DNA of 64,000 bases from Neoarius graeffei. Its lineage: Eukaryota; Chordata; Actinopteri; Siluriformes; Ariidae. The notes beneath the pieces are model-generated. The model was not told the DNA's origin. It saw only the letters and a program-made list of their open reading frames with translations, and did not search any database. The stretch is taken from positions 33,400,760-33,464,759 of the forward strand of contig NC_083576.1 of assembly GCF_027579695.1 (NCBI RefSeq). Reading direction: 5' to 3'. The position numbers were made by a program, and so were the translations under genes. Shown here piece after piece: positions 1-11,278 of the stretch; within the stretch, counting starts at the first letter, position 1; the number at the start of each line of letters is the position of its first letter.

Positions 1-465
1 GTTTATTTATTAAGTCTTCAGTGGGTAGGCGGCCATAAGGCCTTTCGTTGAGGGGGGGGATAATTATGGGCCCCAGATCCCCCTTTGCCTAGGGCCCCCA
101 AATAGCTTGAAACGGGCCTGCGACTAACAAGACACATTGTTATGGATTAGCCAATATTCAAATTTAATCCAGACATCCATACTTACTGAGTTGAGCTGTC
201 CTGATGGTGATCAAAATGGATGTGAAGTCTGACAATGAGCGCAATGCAGCATTGCACAGGATATCGCGAGAAAATGAATACTGATGCATGATCGCATCAC
301 TTTACCCCAATATGAGCTAAACGTGTTCATGTACTAACTCTGCATATAATGTAGTTTCTACACAATACTGTTATGTTTTGCTACTTAACATGAAACTATA
401 GTGTTAAATGCACAAAAGATGATTAGATACATCCAACAGATGGCCAGTCTCCTTTTTTTCAGTGT
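1..465. other. No gene recognised at the left edge
   Basis: I see no coding signal, RNA gene or repeat that I can name here. A pyrimidine tract ending in AG at 461-462 directly precedes the coiled-coil reading frame that follows and could be a splice acceptor, but nothing else supports an exon. Confidence 0.4.
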
Positions 466-598
466 ATGCAATATGAGCAGGAGGGAGTGTGGCTTAAACT
501 GGAGTTGGAGAGTAGGGAAAATGACAGAGCAAAGAGACTGGAATTAGAGAAAATTCGGCAAGACACTGAGAAATTGAAGTTGGAGTTAAAGGAAATAC
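466..598 (+). pseudogene. Coiled-coil fragment, gag-like
   Basis: An open frame of about 44 codons encodes a highly charged helix rich in E, K, L and R with heptad-like spacing. It ends exactly where the family A LTR begins at 599, so the rest of that frame is LTR sequence and not protein. Charged coiled coils of this style precede the capsid in many fish Gypsy gag proteins, so a retrotransposon remnant is my preferred reading. A host coiled-coil exon is the alternative, given the pyrimidine tract and AG at 452-462. No catalytic or zinc motif is present, and function cannot be assigned. Confidence 0.35.
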
Positions 599-1012
599 TG
601 TCAGTCCTGCGCACCTTGGCGCATGCACCTGAAGGCGTGCCTCGGGCTGCGCGCATGCCAAATGAGCTCCAGCACGTGCACTGTGAACAAAATGTTGGGC
701 TATTTAAGGACTATGCTGAAGGTAATGCAACGCGAAGTATTATACCACATTCATTGCGCATTACCGAGCCTTGTTTCCCGTATTTCTGATTTTCCTGGTT
801 TTTCGACTCCTGTTCCTAGTTCTTGTCCTCATTTTGCCTCCGATATCCTGTTTGCGCCTCGCCCGACCATTTGCCTGTTTTCCTGTTTATGACCTTGCCT
901 GTCGATTTGGACTGTTTGTTGTTGTGTGTATTTCATGCACTTTTTGTACAGATCGCACTGTATTATAATAAACACTTCTGCGTTTACATCTGCCTCTCTC
1001 GCGCATCTGACA
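599..1012 (+). repeat. Family A LTR, upstream copy
   Basis: This sequence starts TGTCAG and ends CTGACA. It contains a TATA-like CTATTTAAGG near 699 and an AATAAA signal near 966-972, the usual anatomy of an LTR. It matches, over its whole length, the interrupted LTR at 15274-15497 plus 32729-32940; that copy is 22 bp longer because of an extra stretch near 15363-15390. The five bases before it are AATAC, and the five after the downstream copy are GATAC. The pair may therefore be the two ends of one element. Alternatively, if the LTR ends at the following G (1013), AATAC also follows directly (1014-1018) and this would be a solo LTR. Both readings remain open. Confidence 0.85.
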
Positions 1013-1224
1013 GAATACTTCACTCAAAATGGATGTAGCGGAAGTTTTCCAATACGTGATCCCACGCCACTTCTGGGTTTCCCTGTCCCAGCCACTCGCC
1101 GTGTATTTTTGTTTGAAGACTAATTGGAGTACCCTGGCAGTCTACTATGGGATATATCATCCAATGGGATTCCAGTAACAGTGTGATCTCTTCTACGAGA
1201 ACCTCCAAGAGCCCAAGCCACCTG
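1013..1224 (+). other. Presumed family A internal start or flank
   Basis: Directly after the LTR there is an ATG at 1030 followed by about 49 open codons to a TAA near 1177. The frame does not resemble a gag I recognise. If 599-1012 is a 5' LTR, this is the primer-site and leader region. If it is a solo LTR, this is the older target DNA. Confidence 0.3.
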
Positions 1225-1531
1225 AAGTCAAGTCAAGTCAACTTTATTGTCAAATATGCTATACCGGTACATGCTCGACATACAGCACAGATGAAATATC
1301 AGTCCTCTCTGACCCACGGTGCAAACTGGCAATGCAATAAATAAAAATAGAATAATTGAAAAAAACAAACAATATAAACAGTATAAACACTCTAGATAGG
1401 AATTAGACAGACTAAACACTCAAACAATATAAACAGAATAAATAAACAGTATAAACACTAGATAAGAACAAGACAGACTAAACACTCAGACAATATAAAC
1501 AGTATAAAACACTCTAGATATTAACTAGACT

Positions 1532-1582
<51 letters not shown>

Positions 1583-2215
1583 TTGGTACAAATAACCAAA
1601 CAGTCAAGGGCACTTGAGGTATAGCAGGTAAACATGAAACATGAAATAAGCAGAATAAACAAACTAGCAGCTGTTAAGGTGAGGTAGTGCGGAATAGTGC
1701 AAATGGGCGAGGTAAAGTGAGATGTGCGGTCCCTGAGTTCAGTGTGTTAATGAACGATGAGATGTATGTATATGTGTGTGTGTGTGTGTGTTGGCGGGGG
1801 GGAAACTGTGAGGATGACATGTCAGATGCTGAAGGGGTGTGTGCGAGCAGAATCTGTGGCAGGGGGCAGAGGGAGGAGGAGGGGCAGAACAGGGAGGGAG
1901 TTGAGCCTCCTGACCACCTGGTGAAAGAAACTGTTCTTGAGCCTGCTGGTTTTGGCCCGGAGACTCCGCAGTCTCCTCCCCGACGGCAGCAGGCTGAAGA
2001 GGCTGTGAGATGGGTGGGTGGGTGGGTGGGGTCACCTGCAATCCCGATGGCTTTGCAGGTGAGGCGGGAGTTATAGATATCCATAAGAGAAGGGAGAGAG
2101 ACACCAATGATCTTCTCAGCTGCTCTCACGATGTGCTGCAGAGTCTTGCAGCAGGACCTTGCACCCATCTGGGTAAGCTTTGTATTGACATTCATTTCTG
2201 GATGAGCATGCAGAT
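1225..2215 (-). mobile_element. 5'-truncated LINE (L2/CR1-like), 3' end only
   Basis: The low-coordinate end reads, on the minus strand, GACAATAAAGTTGACTTGACT, a short simple-repeat 3' terminus. The same design ends another LINE fragment on the plus strand at 58148. The minus strand of 1674-2195 encodes the C-terminal tail of a LINE reverse transcriptase. A CA-repeat (about 1532-1580) and a TG-repeat (about 1771-1790) lie inside. No endonuclease or catalytic RT core remains, so this is a dead 3' fragment inserted within or beside the family A internal region. Confidence 0.75.
1674..2195 (-). pseudogene. LINE RT C-terminal tail, frameshifted
   Basis: The frame opens with the tail signature LQHIVRAAEKIIG, then a DIYNSRL segment and AGDPTHP. 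This is the region that follows the thumb in L2/CR1-type ORF2 proteins of fish. After the THPP segment the frame departs from the family pattern, indicating a frameshift near 2010-2030, where the DNA is a GGGT/GGTG run. It corresponds to the same protein region as the plus-strand fragment at about 56950-57106 (IAGDTSHPSHSLF). No RT activity is possible. Confidence 0.7.
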
Positions 2216-2483
2216 GGGTTGACTATCTAATTTGGGTGGAACACCCATCCCTTTGTAACTCTCAGACTTTCTTTGCCATGCTTGAGTTTATTTTTGTATC
2301 ATTAGTAAAGGAGGAATCCTTTGAAAATATTTGGGGAGGGACAATCATGCCTGCGGCCGACCCAGCTGAGGAGGCTGGTGCTCCAGAGCTCCCTCCTATA
2401 GTCGACGCAGTCGAGGAGGCTGATGCTCTAGAGTGCCTCCTCAAGGCAACCACTCCAATGGCTGACTCAGATGAGGAGGCCAT
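2216..2483 (+). pseudogene. Family A coding tail, part 1 (before family B insertion)
   Basis: An acidic, proline- and alanine-rich frame (2236-2483) contains repeated motifs of the type AEEAGAPELPP, VEEADALECL and ADSDEEA. It is cut at 2483 by family B. The same frame resumes at 14555 after the 4-bp TSD with a PELPPGAE motif, so parts 1 and 2 are one open tail split by a clean insertion. Acid/proline-rich tails after integrase are common at the 3' end of fish Gypsy polyproteins. Protease, RT and integrase of family A are not present anywhere in the window, so this copy is internally deleted or non-autonomous. Confidence 0.6.
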
Positions 2484-3943
2484 TGTAACCTACTTCAGCT
2501 CACACTATTAAGAGTAACCGCTGGAGGTTACAGATGCCTGTACCACTATATGTTTACCTTTTGGACCAGCACATCAAAAGATTAGGCTCGCTACTGGAGA
2601 AAGGGGTATCAGAAGTTGCATTGAGTAGAAGAGCAAAAACGCACACAACTCACAGGTAAGTTTTATGGGTACTGTATTAACGCATAAACAAACAACAACA
2701 ACAACAAAAATAATAATAATAAAATTAGAATGTCCTTCAGTGCATGAAAGGTCACAATATCACTCCAGAAATGAAATATATCGATCAACTGGGTGGATAA
2801 CAAAATCACAGTTCTTATCTCCAATTTGGTTGGCTCGCCACAACTGCTGGAAGCTACCTCCACCTCTACAGTATGGAAGTGGTCACAGCAGAAGAGTCTA
2901 TGCGCTGCTCCCTGGGTTCACAGAAGAAGGAAAACCATAAAAAAGTAGAGACGCACAAAAAACCCGGCCTGTGTAGGCCAAACCAAGGTTACAGTAATGT
3001 TCTTGATAACAACTACACATACATGCATAACCATATGAATTACAATCACTCCACTAATTACAATATGGCTAAACATCAAATTTGTCTCATGTTTTTCTTA
3101 ATCTCCACTCACTCAGAACCATATGAGGTGAGCACCATGTAACAATATAAACGAACTATATATTTTCTTAGCATGAACATTTCTCCTTTAATACAACATA
3201 TGAAATTAACAACTTGTTCATCCGTACTAACTTAACTGGCATATACACATTCAAAATATCATTTACGAGTTAATATCAGTGGTCACTCACCAGAGATCAA
3301 AATCCTGTACACACATACAGTGGCACTACGATCACAGCTCACGCCAATCCAGCTTCCAACCACTTTCAAAACACAGGGGACGTGCAATTTTGTAAATGGA
3401 ACTTTCCATCATTCATATGCTAATAGTTTAAACTAGCAGCATAGCCAGCAATTTACTTACATTTCTTCTAGTATCTGTCGCAATAAAAACACAAAATCCT
3501 CACTCAGCCAGCGGGCAAAACAATTTTTATGCTGTTGACTCTTACAATGACAGCAAGAGGAAGGTAAAATGTCGAAGTTTCAAGTGCTCAGTGAGCAGAA
3601 TCTGCCGCGAATGTCGGCAAGCAGCCGCCTCCAGAGAGGAAAACCAACAGCATAAAGTCACCGGCGGCTTCTGATTGGCTCAGCTTGCGCATGTGAACTC
3701 CACATGTCACCCATGTCTTTATCAGAAAGAAGAGCACATTCATCCCTTTTGAGATAAAATGAAGTGCATATGAATAAACTGGTGTGTGGTTTATTTCTTT
3801 TTGGATTTATAGCTATATTTAATATATTTTTGTCATAAATCCTATTTATCCATGTGTCATGAACTGTATGAATTTATTTATTATTTTGTAAATAATCTAT
3901 GGTCAACTAAATTAATGACTAGGATGCAGTGACCAGGGCTACA
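2484..3943 (-). repeat. Family B 3' LTR
   Basis: On the minus strand it begins TGTAGCCC and ends GGTTACA, with canonical TG/CA termini. It matches 13091-14554 and the interrupted copy at 42965-50290. It lacks a short stretch (around ATGGGAGTTCAG) present in the other two copies near their GGGGACATG, so the LTRs of this element have diverged by indels as well as substitutions. Confidence 0.9.
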
Positions 3944-3953
3944 CCCTTCCATC

Positions 3954-4664
3954 CTAAAGGTGTGTACGTCCCGTTACACCCACATGACTATGGACTGTCC
4001 TAGGTGCTGCTTGAGGAACATCTGCATAGCCATGATTCTGGAGCGCATCTGTAGAGGCAAGGTTGAGGCCCTGAAAAAGTGACTGGACTATAGACAGTAA
4101 GGGATTTCCCAGCTGACTGTACTGTAGTCTTTCAGGTTGCTCTCTATTCCTCTGGGAATGTCTGGGGATAGTATCTCTCTTATCCATGATGACTAGAGAC
4201 TGTCTTCCTTCAGACATACCAGGTGCTGTCCCTTCATAGACCCTGTGTACTGATGGTTCCTTAGGAGGTTCATTGACAAGGCATTCCGCATCTCCGCTGC
4301 TGTCATCGAATGACAGGTCAGACAAAACAGGAAGGCTCTCATTCATCACGTCAGGTTCAGAGGGAGACTCCATCATACTCTTTGGGGAACCTGTTTCTCT
4401 GTGCTCCGAGATGTGCTCAGCCTCTGACTCAACAACAGCTGAGCATTCTGTCCACTGAGGAGAACTGGCTGATCCCTTAGAATGTAGCTCATTTGAGGTG
4501 CTATCGCGGAGGGTTATCAGTTCCTCTGGTTTTGATGGAATAAGCTCCACCAAAAGCTCCGCTGCCTCTCTTTCAGATGCGTATCTCTCTTCCTTATCTT
4601 GATTGCCAATTACAGAGGTTTCCATCTTATCATCCAGACCGGCAGGAGCAGAGACTATACCCAC
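3954..4664 (-). pseudogene. Family B polyprotein acidic tail
   Basis: This open frame of 236 codons is rich in E, S and P and has no recognisable domain. It follows the integrase C-terminus and ends 10 bp before the 3' LTR, the position of the variable tail seen in several fish Gypsy polyproteins. A stop and a frameshift in the short gap up to 4728 separate it from the integrase frame. Confidence 0.65.
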
Positions 4665-4727
4665 TGGAGTCTGGGTTGGTTGATTTGTTTCTCTGGCCTG
4701 TTCCTCCCTGGGAGGTACTGTCTCTGG

Positions 4728-5984
4728 TCAGGTCAAGACTCTTGTTTCAATCAGGTCAGTGTTCAACGTCTCCCTACCTGGGTAGTAATAATAGTCATCA
4801 TCCTCTGAATCTGAGTTATTATCTGCTACCTGAGACTCATCTGTAACATTCATTCTGGACTGCCTCCTTGTCCTAGGTCTATTGATAGTTTGTCTTGGAA
4901 CTTCTTCTGATTCAGCCACAGGTAGGAACCTGCATGGCAGCAAAAGGTCACGATGTAGGGTGCGCAGTGAACCATCTTTACCCTCTGGTTTGACAGTATA
5001 CACGGGTAAGTTGCCAGCACGTTTGACCACTATGTGAACATCTGATTCCCATTTGTCAGCCAGCTTATGCTTTCCTTGCAGCCAAACATTCCTTACAAGA
5101 ACGCGGTCACCTGCCTCAAGAGTGGATTCAACAACTCTTCTGTCAAAGCGGAGTTTATTGCGCTCAGCTATCTTCATAGTGTTCTCAGTGGCCATCCGGT
5201 AGCTCTCCTCTAGGCGGCCTTTCAAGTCATGCACATACTGGGAATGTGCCTTAGGTTGTCTGCTTGCAGGTAGACCAAATGCCAAATCAACTGGTAAACG
5301 AGGTTGTCTACCGAACATCAGTTTGTAGGGACTGAACCCCATCACATCACTCCGTGTGCAATTATAGGCATGCACAAAAGGCTTAACAAACTCTTTCCAA
5401 TGACACTTGTCCTTATTTTCCAAGGTGCCCAACATCTGGAGGAGGGTCCGATTGAATCATTCCACTGGATTCCCCCTGGGATGATATGGGGTGGTCCTGA
5501 CCTTTTGAATACCAGCGAAGGAACATAGCTCTTTTATTGTGCGAGATTCAAAATCAGGGCCCTGGTCACTCAGGAGTTTTTCTGGAAAGCCATAGTGCAC
5601 CAGAAAGTTCTCCCATAAACACTTGGCCACAGTCTGTGCCTTCTGGTTTCGAGTGGGCACAGCAACTGCATACTTCGTGAAATGGTCTGTCAGGACTATT
5701 ATATCTTTTGTGTTGCTCCGGTCAGGCTACAATGATAGAAAGTCCATGCAGACCAACTCCAATGTTCTGCTGGTTTTGATATTTAACAAGGGAGCTGCTC
5801 TCTCAGTTGGGGCCTTCCGTCGCACACAACGTTCACACGATTTGATCTTCTGCTCTACACATGTGGACATTCTAGGCCAATAAAACCTTGCTCTCACTAG
5901 GTTGAGAGTCTGCTCTGTGCCCAGGTGACCCAAATCATCATGTAGGCTTCTCAATGCTGTGGCTCTCAGTTCACTTGGTAGCAC
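4728..5984 (-). pseudogene. Family B integrase, broken
   Basis: Reading leftwards: an HHCC zinc-binding region at about 5950-5800 (HDDLGHLG, then a CERC pair), then the catalytic core at 5660-5457 with LSDQGPDF for the second Asp and PVE for the Glu. The core ends in TGA at 5454-5456, directly before FNRTLLQ; a CpG decay of CGA to TGA would explain it. The C-terminal region (5435-4728) continues with GFSPYKLMFGRQPR and a small beta-barrel-like segment (AGDRVLVRN). The normal role is to join element cDNA to host DNA. This copy is split into three frames and cannot act. It lies after RNase H, the standard Gypsy order. Confidence 0.85.
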
Positions 5985-6279
5985 TAGCTGATGTGTGACT
6001 TGCCCACGTTCTTGTCATGTATAACACACCATTCCTCATCTCTAACTGCTTCCATTCTCAGAGCCATAAAGCAAGATCTGGGAGCTCTTGTCTCAAGGAG
6101 GAAGAAGGCATGTCGCCAGACTCCTTGTGCTCAATGACCACCCTGAGATCTGGGTCAGCCCTTTGCTTTTCTTTCATCTCCTCTTCAGTCTATTAACTGA
6201 TTACAGGGAATCCATGGTCATCTTCCTGCTGGAAGCCACTGGGCAGAGCATTAGAATGAATAGCAAGAGACTCCACAAG

Positions 6280-6484
6280 CAGAGGTGGAAAAACCCGGGT
6301 GCAGAAAGTAAAAACCCTGCCACATTTTTGCTCCAGCCAATTCAATGAACCAGCTGATCCTAATTACCACATCCCCTAAGCCAGGTTGATGAGCTAATTG
6401 GTGAAATCACCTGTGTTGAGAGCACAGGCAGAAGGAAAACCTAAGCAGGACTTTTACTTTGTCAATCCAGTTTTTCCACCTCTG
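6280..6484. mobile_element. hAT-type MITE, copy 1
   Basis: A 205-bp element with terminal inverted repeats CAGAGGTGGAAAAAC, flanked by the 8-bp TSD TCCACAAG (6272-6279 and 6485-6492). The 8-bp TSD and CAG start indicate hAT. It has no coding capacity. It sits between RNase H and integrase of family B. An almost identical copy of the same length is at 31125-31329 in family C. Confidence 0.95.
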
Positions 6485-6531
6485 TCCACAAGTGTGACAG
6501 ATGGAATACGGCACGTGGAACCTTCAAGTGA

Positions 6532-7888
6532 TCAATCAACATCATGCCTCTCACAGATGGCCTTCACGGCGTCAGGGAAAACAACATCTTGGGTCTCCTG
6601 ATCCTTGAGGTAATGTAGAGTGAACTGTTCAATTCTTTCATGCTCTTTTCTCGATACAGCATCATCCCGGAGCTCCCCATGGGGTCGATGGGAAAGTCCA
6701 TCTGCGTCTTGGTTCTGAGTTCCTGCTCTATACTGGAGCTTAAAGTGGTATGTCGATAGAGCTGACAACCACCTATAACTTGTGGCATCCAACTTAGCAG
6801 ACGTCAAGATATAAGTTAAGCGTGATGACTGTGAAGTCATTGCCATACAAATAATCACTAAACTTAGCAGTGACGGCCCACTTCAGAGCAAGAAACTCCA
6901 ACTTATGAGCGGGGTATTTAGCCTCACTCTTGGTCAGTCCTCTGCTTGCAAAAGCAATAGCCCTCATCTGCCCATCTTGTTCTTGATACAATGCCGCACC
7001 AAGCCCTGTCGTGCTAGCATTGGTGTGAAGGATGTAGGGGAGTTTGGGGTCAGCAAATCCCAAGACAGGTGCTGTGGTGGGCTTGTTTATGATTTCTTCA
7101 AATGCTTGTTGACATTCTGGAGTCCACCTTTGTCCAAAAGACTCCTTTGGATGGAAATACTGGTTAGGCTTTCCTTTCCCTTTGCTGCACTTCCTGAGAG
7201 GTGGGTATCCTGCCGTGAGGTCATTGAGAGGTTTGGTGATCCTCGAATAGTCCTTCACAAACCATCTATAAAACCCAGAAAAGCCAAGGAAAGAGCGCAG
7301 TTCTTTAAGGTTCCTAGGTACTGGCCAGGTTTTTAAGGCCTCAGTCTTCTGTGGATCTGTCTCCACTCCATACTGGGAAACAACATGACTGAGATATCTG
7401 ACTGAGGTCTGGAAAAACTTACATTTTTCTGATGACAATTTCAACCCATACTCTTTCAGTCGGTTGAGGACCTGCAGTAATCTTGACTCATGTTGCTCCA
7501 AGGTATCCAAGAAGATTATGAGATCATCAATGAAGACCAATGCTTCTTTGTGGTTGAGATCACCAATGCATTGCTCCATTAGCTGCTGGAACATACCTGG
7601 TGCATTGGTAACTCCCTGTGGCATCCTGTTAAATTCCCAGAAGCCAAGGGGGCAGACAAACGCAGTCTTCTGCTTATCAGTTTCTTCCATCTCCACTTGG
7701 TAATAGCCTGATTTTAAATAAAGAACTGAGAACCATTTTGAACCTGTCAGTAGGGAAAATACCTCCTCTAAGTTCGGCAGAGTGTAGGCATCTCTAATGG
7801 TCTGTGAGTTGAGTTTCCTGAAGTCGATACACAGCCGCACAGAGCCATTTTTCTTCTGAACAGCGACTATGGAATCCCCCATAGTCAT
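6532..7888 (-). pseudogene. Family B reverse transcriptase and RNase H
   Basis: RT motifs in order: VRLCIDFRKLN near the start, QGVTNAPGMFQ, and the catalytic FIDDLIIF. The connection domain follows (LRSFLGFSGFYRWF), then RNase H with HTNAST where HTDAST is expected, so a catalytic Asp appears changed to Asn, and later KLEFLALKWAV. A frameshift near 6800-6860 moves the end of RNase H (YRAGTQNQDADGLSH) to another frame (6858-6532). The protein copies element RNA to DNA. A stop also lies between this frame and the protease frame near 7889-7980. Inactive. Confidence 0.9.
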
Positions 7889-7981
7889 TGTTCAGAAGAA
7901 ACAACATATGATGCCAAATTCCAGCAGCTCTTGAAGATGTTTTTTAACAGCGTCTACATCTTGTGGATGGATGGGCCTAGC

Positions 7982-8917
7982 TCACTGCTTGATTGGGGTG
8001 TTGTCACTTAGCTTAATATGGTGCTTCACTTTGTCAGTATGACCAAAGTCCATGTCATGCTGAGAAAAGGCCTCAGGCATGCTATTGAGCAGTCTTGTGA
8101 TCCACTCTTTCCACTCTGGTGGTAGAGGGGAATCGTCAAAGTCAAACTCCATAATTTTCGTTTCAGGAGAGGTCAAGTTGTTAGAAAGTTCTTTCCCCAT
8201 CACCTGTTGAACAGTGTGGATCTTGGCCAACACTCTCCTTGAAGGAATAGTAATGTCATGTTGCATTTCATTCTTCAGCAGGATTGCCATGGAGCAGGAA
8301 TGTTTGGCAGGTAGGGTGCTCAATGAGCTAACAACTAACAATCCGCCAGGAAGGGACGACCCAGATGCTGCCTCCACAATGAGCAATCTCTCTCTGTGAG
8401 CACCACTCTTGTGGGCTTGCCCCTCCAAAAGAACTGTGCTGCTGGCTGGCACTACTTCAGGAGCATTGTTATGCATCCTCACCCATCCAAGGGCTCCAGC
8501 ACTTATCTGCCATTGCCGTGCTTCAAGGATTTTCAAAATTACTTTATAACCAGGAAGAAATGACCTAGGATGACAATCATGCTTCTCAACATAGTGGGAA
8601 TAGAGGACATCTAGTGAGTTGGTGCCAATGAGGATCTGAGGCATACTACCCACATCAGGAATGACCAACACCAAGGTAGGAACCTCAATCTCTTTTCCCA
8701 AGAACTCTTCTGGAAACAGGAGGTTCAGTTCCATGTATCCAAGGTAAGGAACAGCTTCTCCATTGGCTCCTTCTATCTGCAGCTCTACATCTAAAAGATC
8801 GTCCAAGGATTTCAAACAATGATGAGACAGGTGACTCTTGAAAAACGCAAGTGGGATAGTGGTCACCTGAGACCCAGTGTCTAATAGGCAATTAACTTTG
8901 TTGCCCTCAATAGTCAC
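7982..8917 (-). pseudogene. Family B aspartic protease and linker
   Basis: Near the start is the active-site motif LLDTGSQVTTI, followed about 85 residues later by ILIGTNSLD, the second conserved block of retroelement proteases. The remaining roughly 200 residues form the linker to RT. The upstream end of the frame is near the hAT insertion at 8991, which separates protease from the gag zinc knuckle. The role in an intact element is cleavage of the Gag-Pol polyprotein. The frame ends in a stop at 7982, where RT should continue. Confidence 0.85.
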
Positions 8918-9249
8918 TTCAGCAGTGCATTTGGTTCCGACTAGCTTTGGTGACGGAATGGTGTAAGTGGTGTTAACTCTACCACACTTGCAGTGTTGTT
9001 TTTGGCAGCCATTTTTTATTTAGTTTTAGTCTTAGTCTTTTGGACGAAATGCCTATTAGTTTTAGTCACACTTTAGTCAATTCTATCCTTGATAGTTTTG
9101 GTCTAGTTTTAGTCGACGAAAACTAAAAGGCTTTTAGTCCAGTTTTAGTCATTCGTTTTAGTCGAAAAAATAATTACTTTAAAACATTAAATTAGGCCAA
9201 TACAGAGATAGGAAATTGTAATCGAGGTTGACAGGTTGTACATAACATA

Positions 9250-9684
9250 CTCTCTACATAAACGCTGTCTAGTGTGTATACTTTCTACATAAACGCTGTC
9301 TAGTGTGCATGCTCTCTACATAAATGCTGTCTAGTGTGTATACTCTCTACATAAACACTGTCGTGTCCATACTCTCTACATAAACGCTATCTAGTGTGCA
9401 TACTCTCTACATAAACACTGTCTAGTGTGCATACTTTCTACATAAACGCTGTCTAGTGTGCATGCTCTCTACATAAACGCTGTCTAGTGTGCATACTCTC
9501 TACATAAATGCTGTCTAGTGTGCATGCTCTCTACATACGTAAACACTGTCTAGTGTGCATACTCTCTACATAAACGCTGTCTAGTGTGCATACTCTACAT
9601 AAATGCTGTCTAGTGTGTATGCTCTCTACATAAACGCTGTCTAGTGTGCATTGCTCTCTACATAAACGCTGCCTAGTGTGTATA
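9250..9684. repeat. 31-bp minisatellite inside the hAT element
   Basis: About 14 tandem units of roughly 31 bp built on CTCTCTACATAAACGCTGTC. Units vary at a few positions (ACGCTG, ATGCTG or ACACTG), and some carry small indels. There is no spacer diversity and no coding potential. Confidence 0.95.
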
Positions 9685-10194
9685 CTCCATTGTTCACAGA
9701 CTTGTGTTTCTGCCTCCGTTTAACATGTCACAATGCGCTGATAGAGCACAAACATGTCATGATGAACACACAACTAGAAGATGATCACGCTGTCCGTTAA
9801 TGTAAATATGATGGCTAAACATGCTGCTAACGTTAGAGTAGGCAGGTGTGCTGCTGCTCATTTAGACATATTAAGGCACAGCAACAGGTCTGAAAAGCTA
9901 CATTTCCCCCCATATGTTTCACAGTATCTCAAATATGGGTCAATATATGACAAAGCATTCAGTTGCTGTCCCACCAATAATCCCTGCAGGACAAGTTTTA
10001 CTCATGACATGTTAATTGAATTTAAGTTAGCTTAACCAAGCCAACTTTAGCATGAAGCTAGCAGTCCCATTCATTTTTGCCAGGTCATGGTGTTTTGGAA
10101 AACTTCATAGGAAATTCATCACAGCCCGATTGTTGAGTGACATTAACCAAAGCTAGCAAACGTATACATGATCTGTTAAGGACTTCTTGTAACG

Positions 10195-10488
10195 TTAACT
10201 TACCGTCGCAGAAATAGCAGCATGGTGAGCCTTTAGATGCCTCTTGAGGTTGGTTGTATTCTTGCCACGTAGTTTATAGCCACAGCGTGTACCTCTGTCT
10301 CCCACTACAAGGCATTCCATTTTATTTTCTGCTGAATTATGTGTAAAGTATGTCCATAAATCACCACATCTTTTCCACCCACCAAGCCCTTGTGCTGGCG
10401 TTGCCGCCGCCATGGTCCATGAACTGTGTCTGGCTGCCCTGGTGTGCACTGTGCCTGGACATGCCTGGTGGTGGGTGTGACCAAACAA
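10195..10488 (-). pseudogene. BED-type zinc finger exon of hAT transposase
   Basis: The frame contains WTYFTHN, then a cysteine pair (MECLV, TRCGYKL) and NLKRHLKAHH. This is the C-x(n)-C-x(n)-H-x(3)-H arrangement of a BED finger, a DNA-binding domain at the N-terminus of many hAT transposases. Everything downstream of the finger is missing, so it encodes at most a short DNA-binding fragment. Its position within TSD-defined hAT ends makes transposon origin secure. Confidence 0.8.
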
Positions 10489-10834
10489 GGACAGGATGCA
10501 AGTACATTGCTGATATTTTCAGCATTTGGCAGACAGATTGCATGCACCGTTGGAGGAAACACCATGCATTTTGATAGTCCTATAGCCAACCCACTAACAT
10601 TTTCGTCTCGTCAACGAAAACAACAGATACGTCTCATCATATTTTTGTGATCAAAGAGTTATGTTTAGCTTGTCACTGTCTCGTTTTAGTCATGAAAAAA
10701 GATGCGTTAATGAAATAATTTCATCATCGTCATCATTAACGAAAACAACACTGCACACTTGCTAGCCACTCTTTTAATTTTCCTAGGGCACTTAGTTTGG
10801 TTTTCAGTCCCTGTCTGCCCTGCGACGGGGGCTT

Positions 10835-11278
10835 CTAGCAGTTTAACTGCTGGTTTCCCGTGGCGCCACTTTGCTGGTCCCATTTCTCTTGTTTCTCTTT
10901 AAGCAGTCGTCTCTTCTCTTCAACCAAAGGAGGATTTGGTTCATTCACACAGTTAACTGCAAGGTGAGCATCTTCCCCACAGCGGAAACAGTACCATGGT
11001 TGGGGCCTACTTTTTGCTGCTTGCCCTGAACTGGACTGTCTGCTTGCCTTCTTATTTGAAGACTGGTGTTGCACTGCCCTGGAGAAACCTTTTGAGCATG
11101 CAGACAATGGTATCTGTTGAGTCTGAGCCTGTGCTGGGTTCACCTGTGCTTGAAGAATGGCAAGCTGATGCTTCAGTGTCTTTACCTCTGCTGATTCGAG
11201 GTGGTCACTATTAGTTTCATGGGTTGCTGTTCTCATGTCAGCAATCTGTACTTGAACACCAGCAATCTGTCTTTTCAA
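10835..11278 (-). pseudogene. Family B gag nucleocapsid with CCHC knuckle
   Basis: A coiled-coil segment (TLKHQLAILQAQV) is followed by a basic stretch and one zinc knuckle, CFRCGEDAHLAVNC, the CX2CX4HX4C pattern of retroelement nucleocapsids that bind element RNA. It is in a different frame from the capsid frame that ends at 11275, so a frameshift lies at the junction near 11275-11290. The hAT insertion starts about 80 bp downstream. Confidence 0.85.

Larger units (their letters stand above)
8991..10753 (-). mobile_element. Non-autonomous hAT element with BED finger remnant
   Basis: Termini CAGTGTTGTTTT and AAAACAACACTG form inverted repeats, and the 8-bp TSD CACACTTG lies at 8983-8990 and 10754-10761, diagnostic of hAT. 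Subterminal GTTTTAGTC motifs are repeated at the left end. The minus strand encodes only a BED zinc finger exon (10195-10488), with no dimerisation or catalytic region. A 14-unit minisatellite (9250-9684) fills part of the interior. It lies between gag and protease of family B. Confidence 0.9.

Noticed and set aside
466..789. A single 107-residue gene
   Set aside because: The frame crosses the family A LTR boundary at 599. Its second half is LTR sequence that recurs at 15274, so it is a chance fusion of two sequences.
599..1018. Certain solo LTR with AATAC duplication
   Set aside because: This requires the LTR to end in CTGACAG rather than the canonical CA. The AATAC/GATAC pair around 599 and 32940 fits equally well, so I left both open.
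9250..9684. CRISPR-like array
   Set aside because: Units are directly adjacent with no unique spacers, and they lie in a hAT element in a vertebrate genome. It is a minisatellite.
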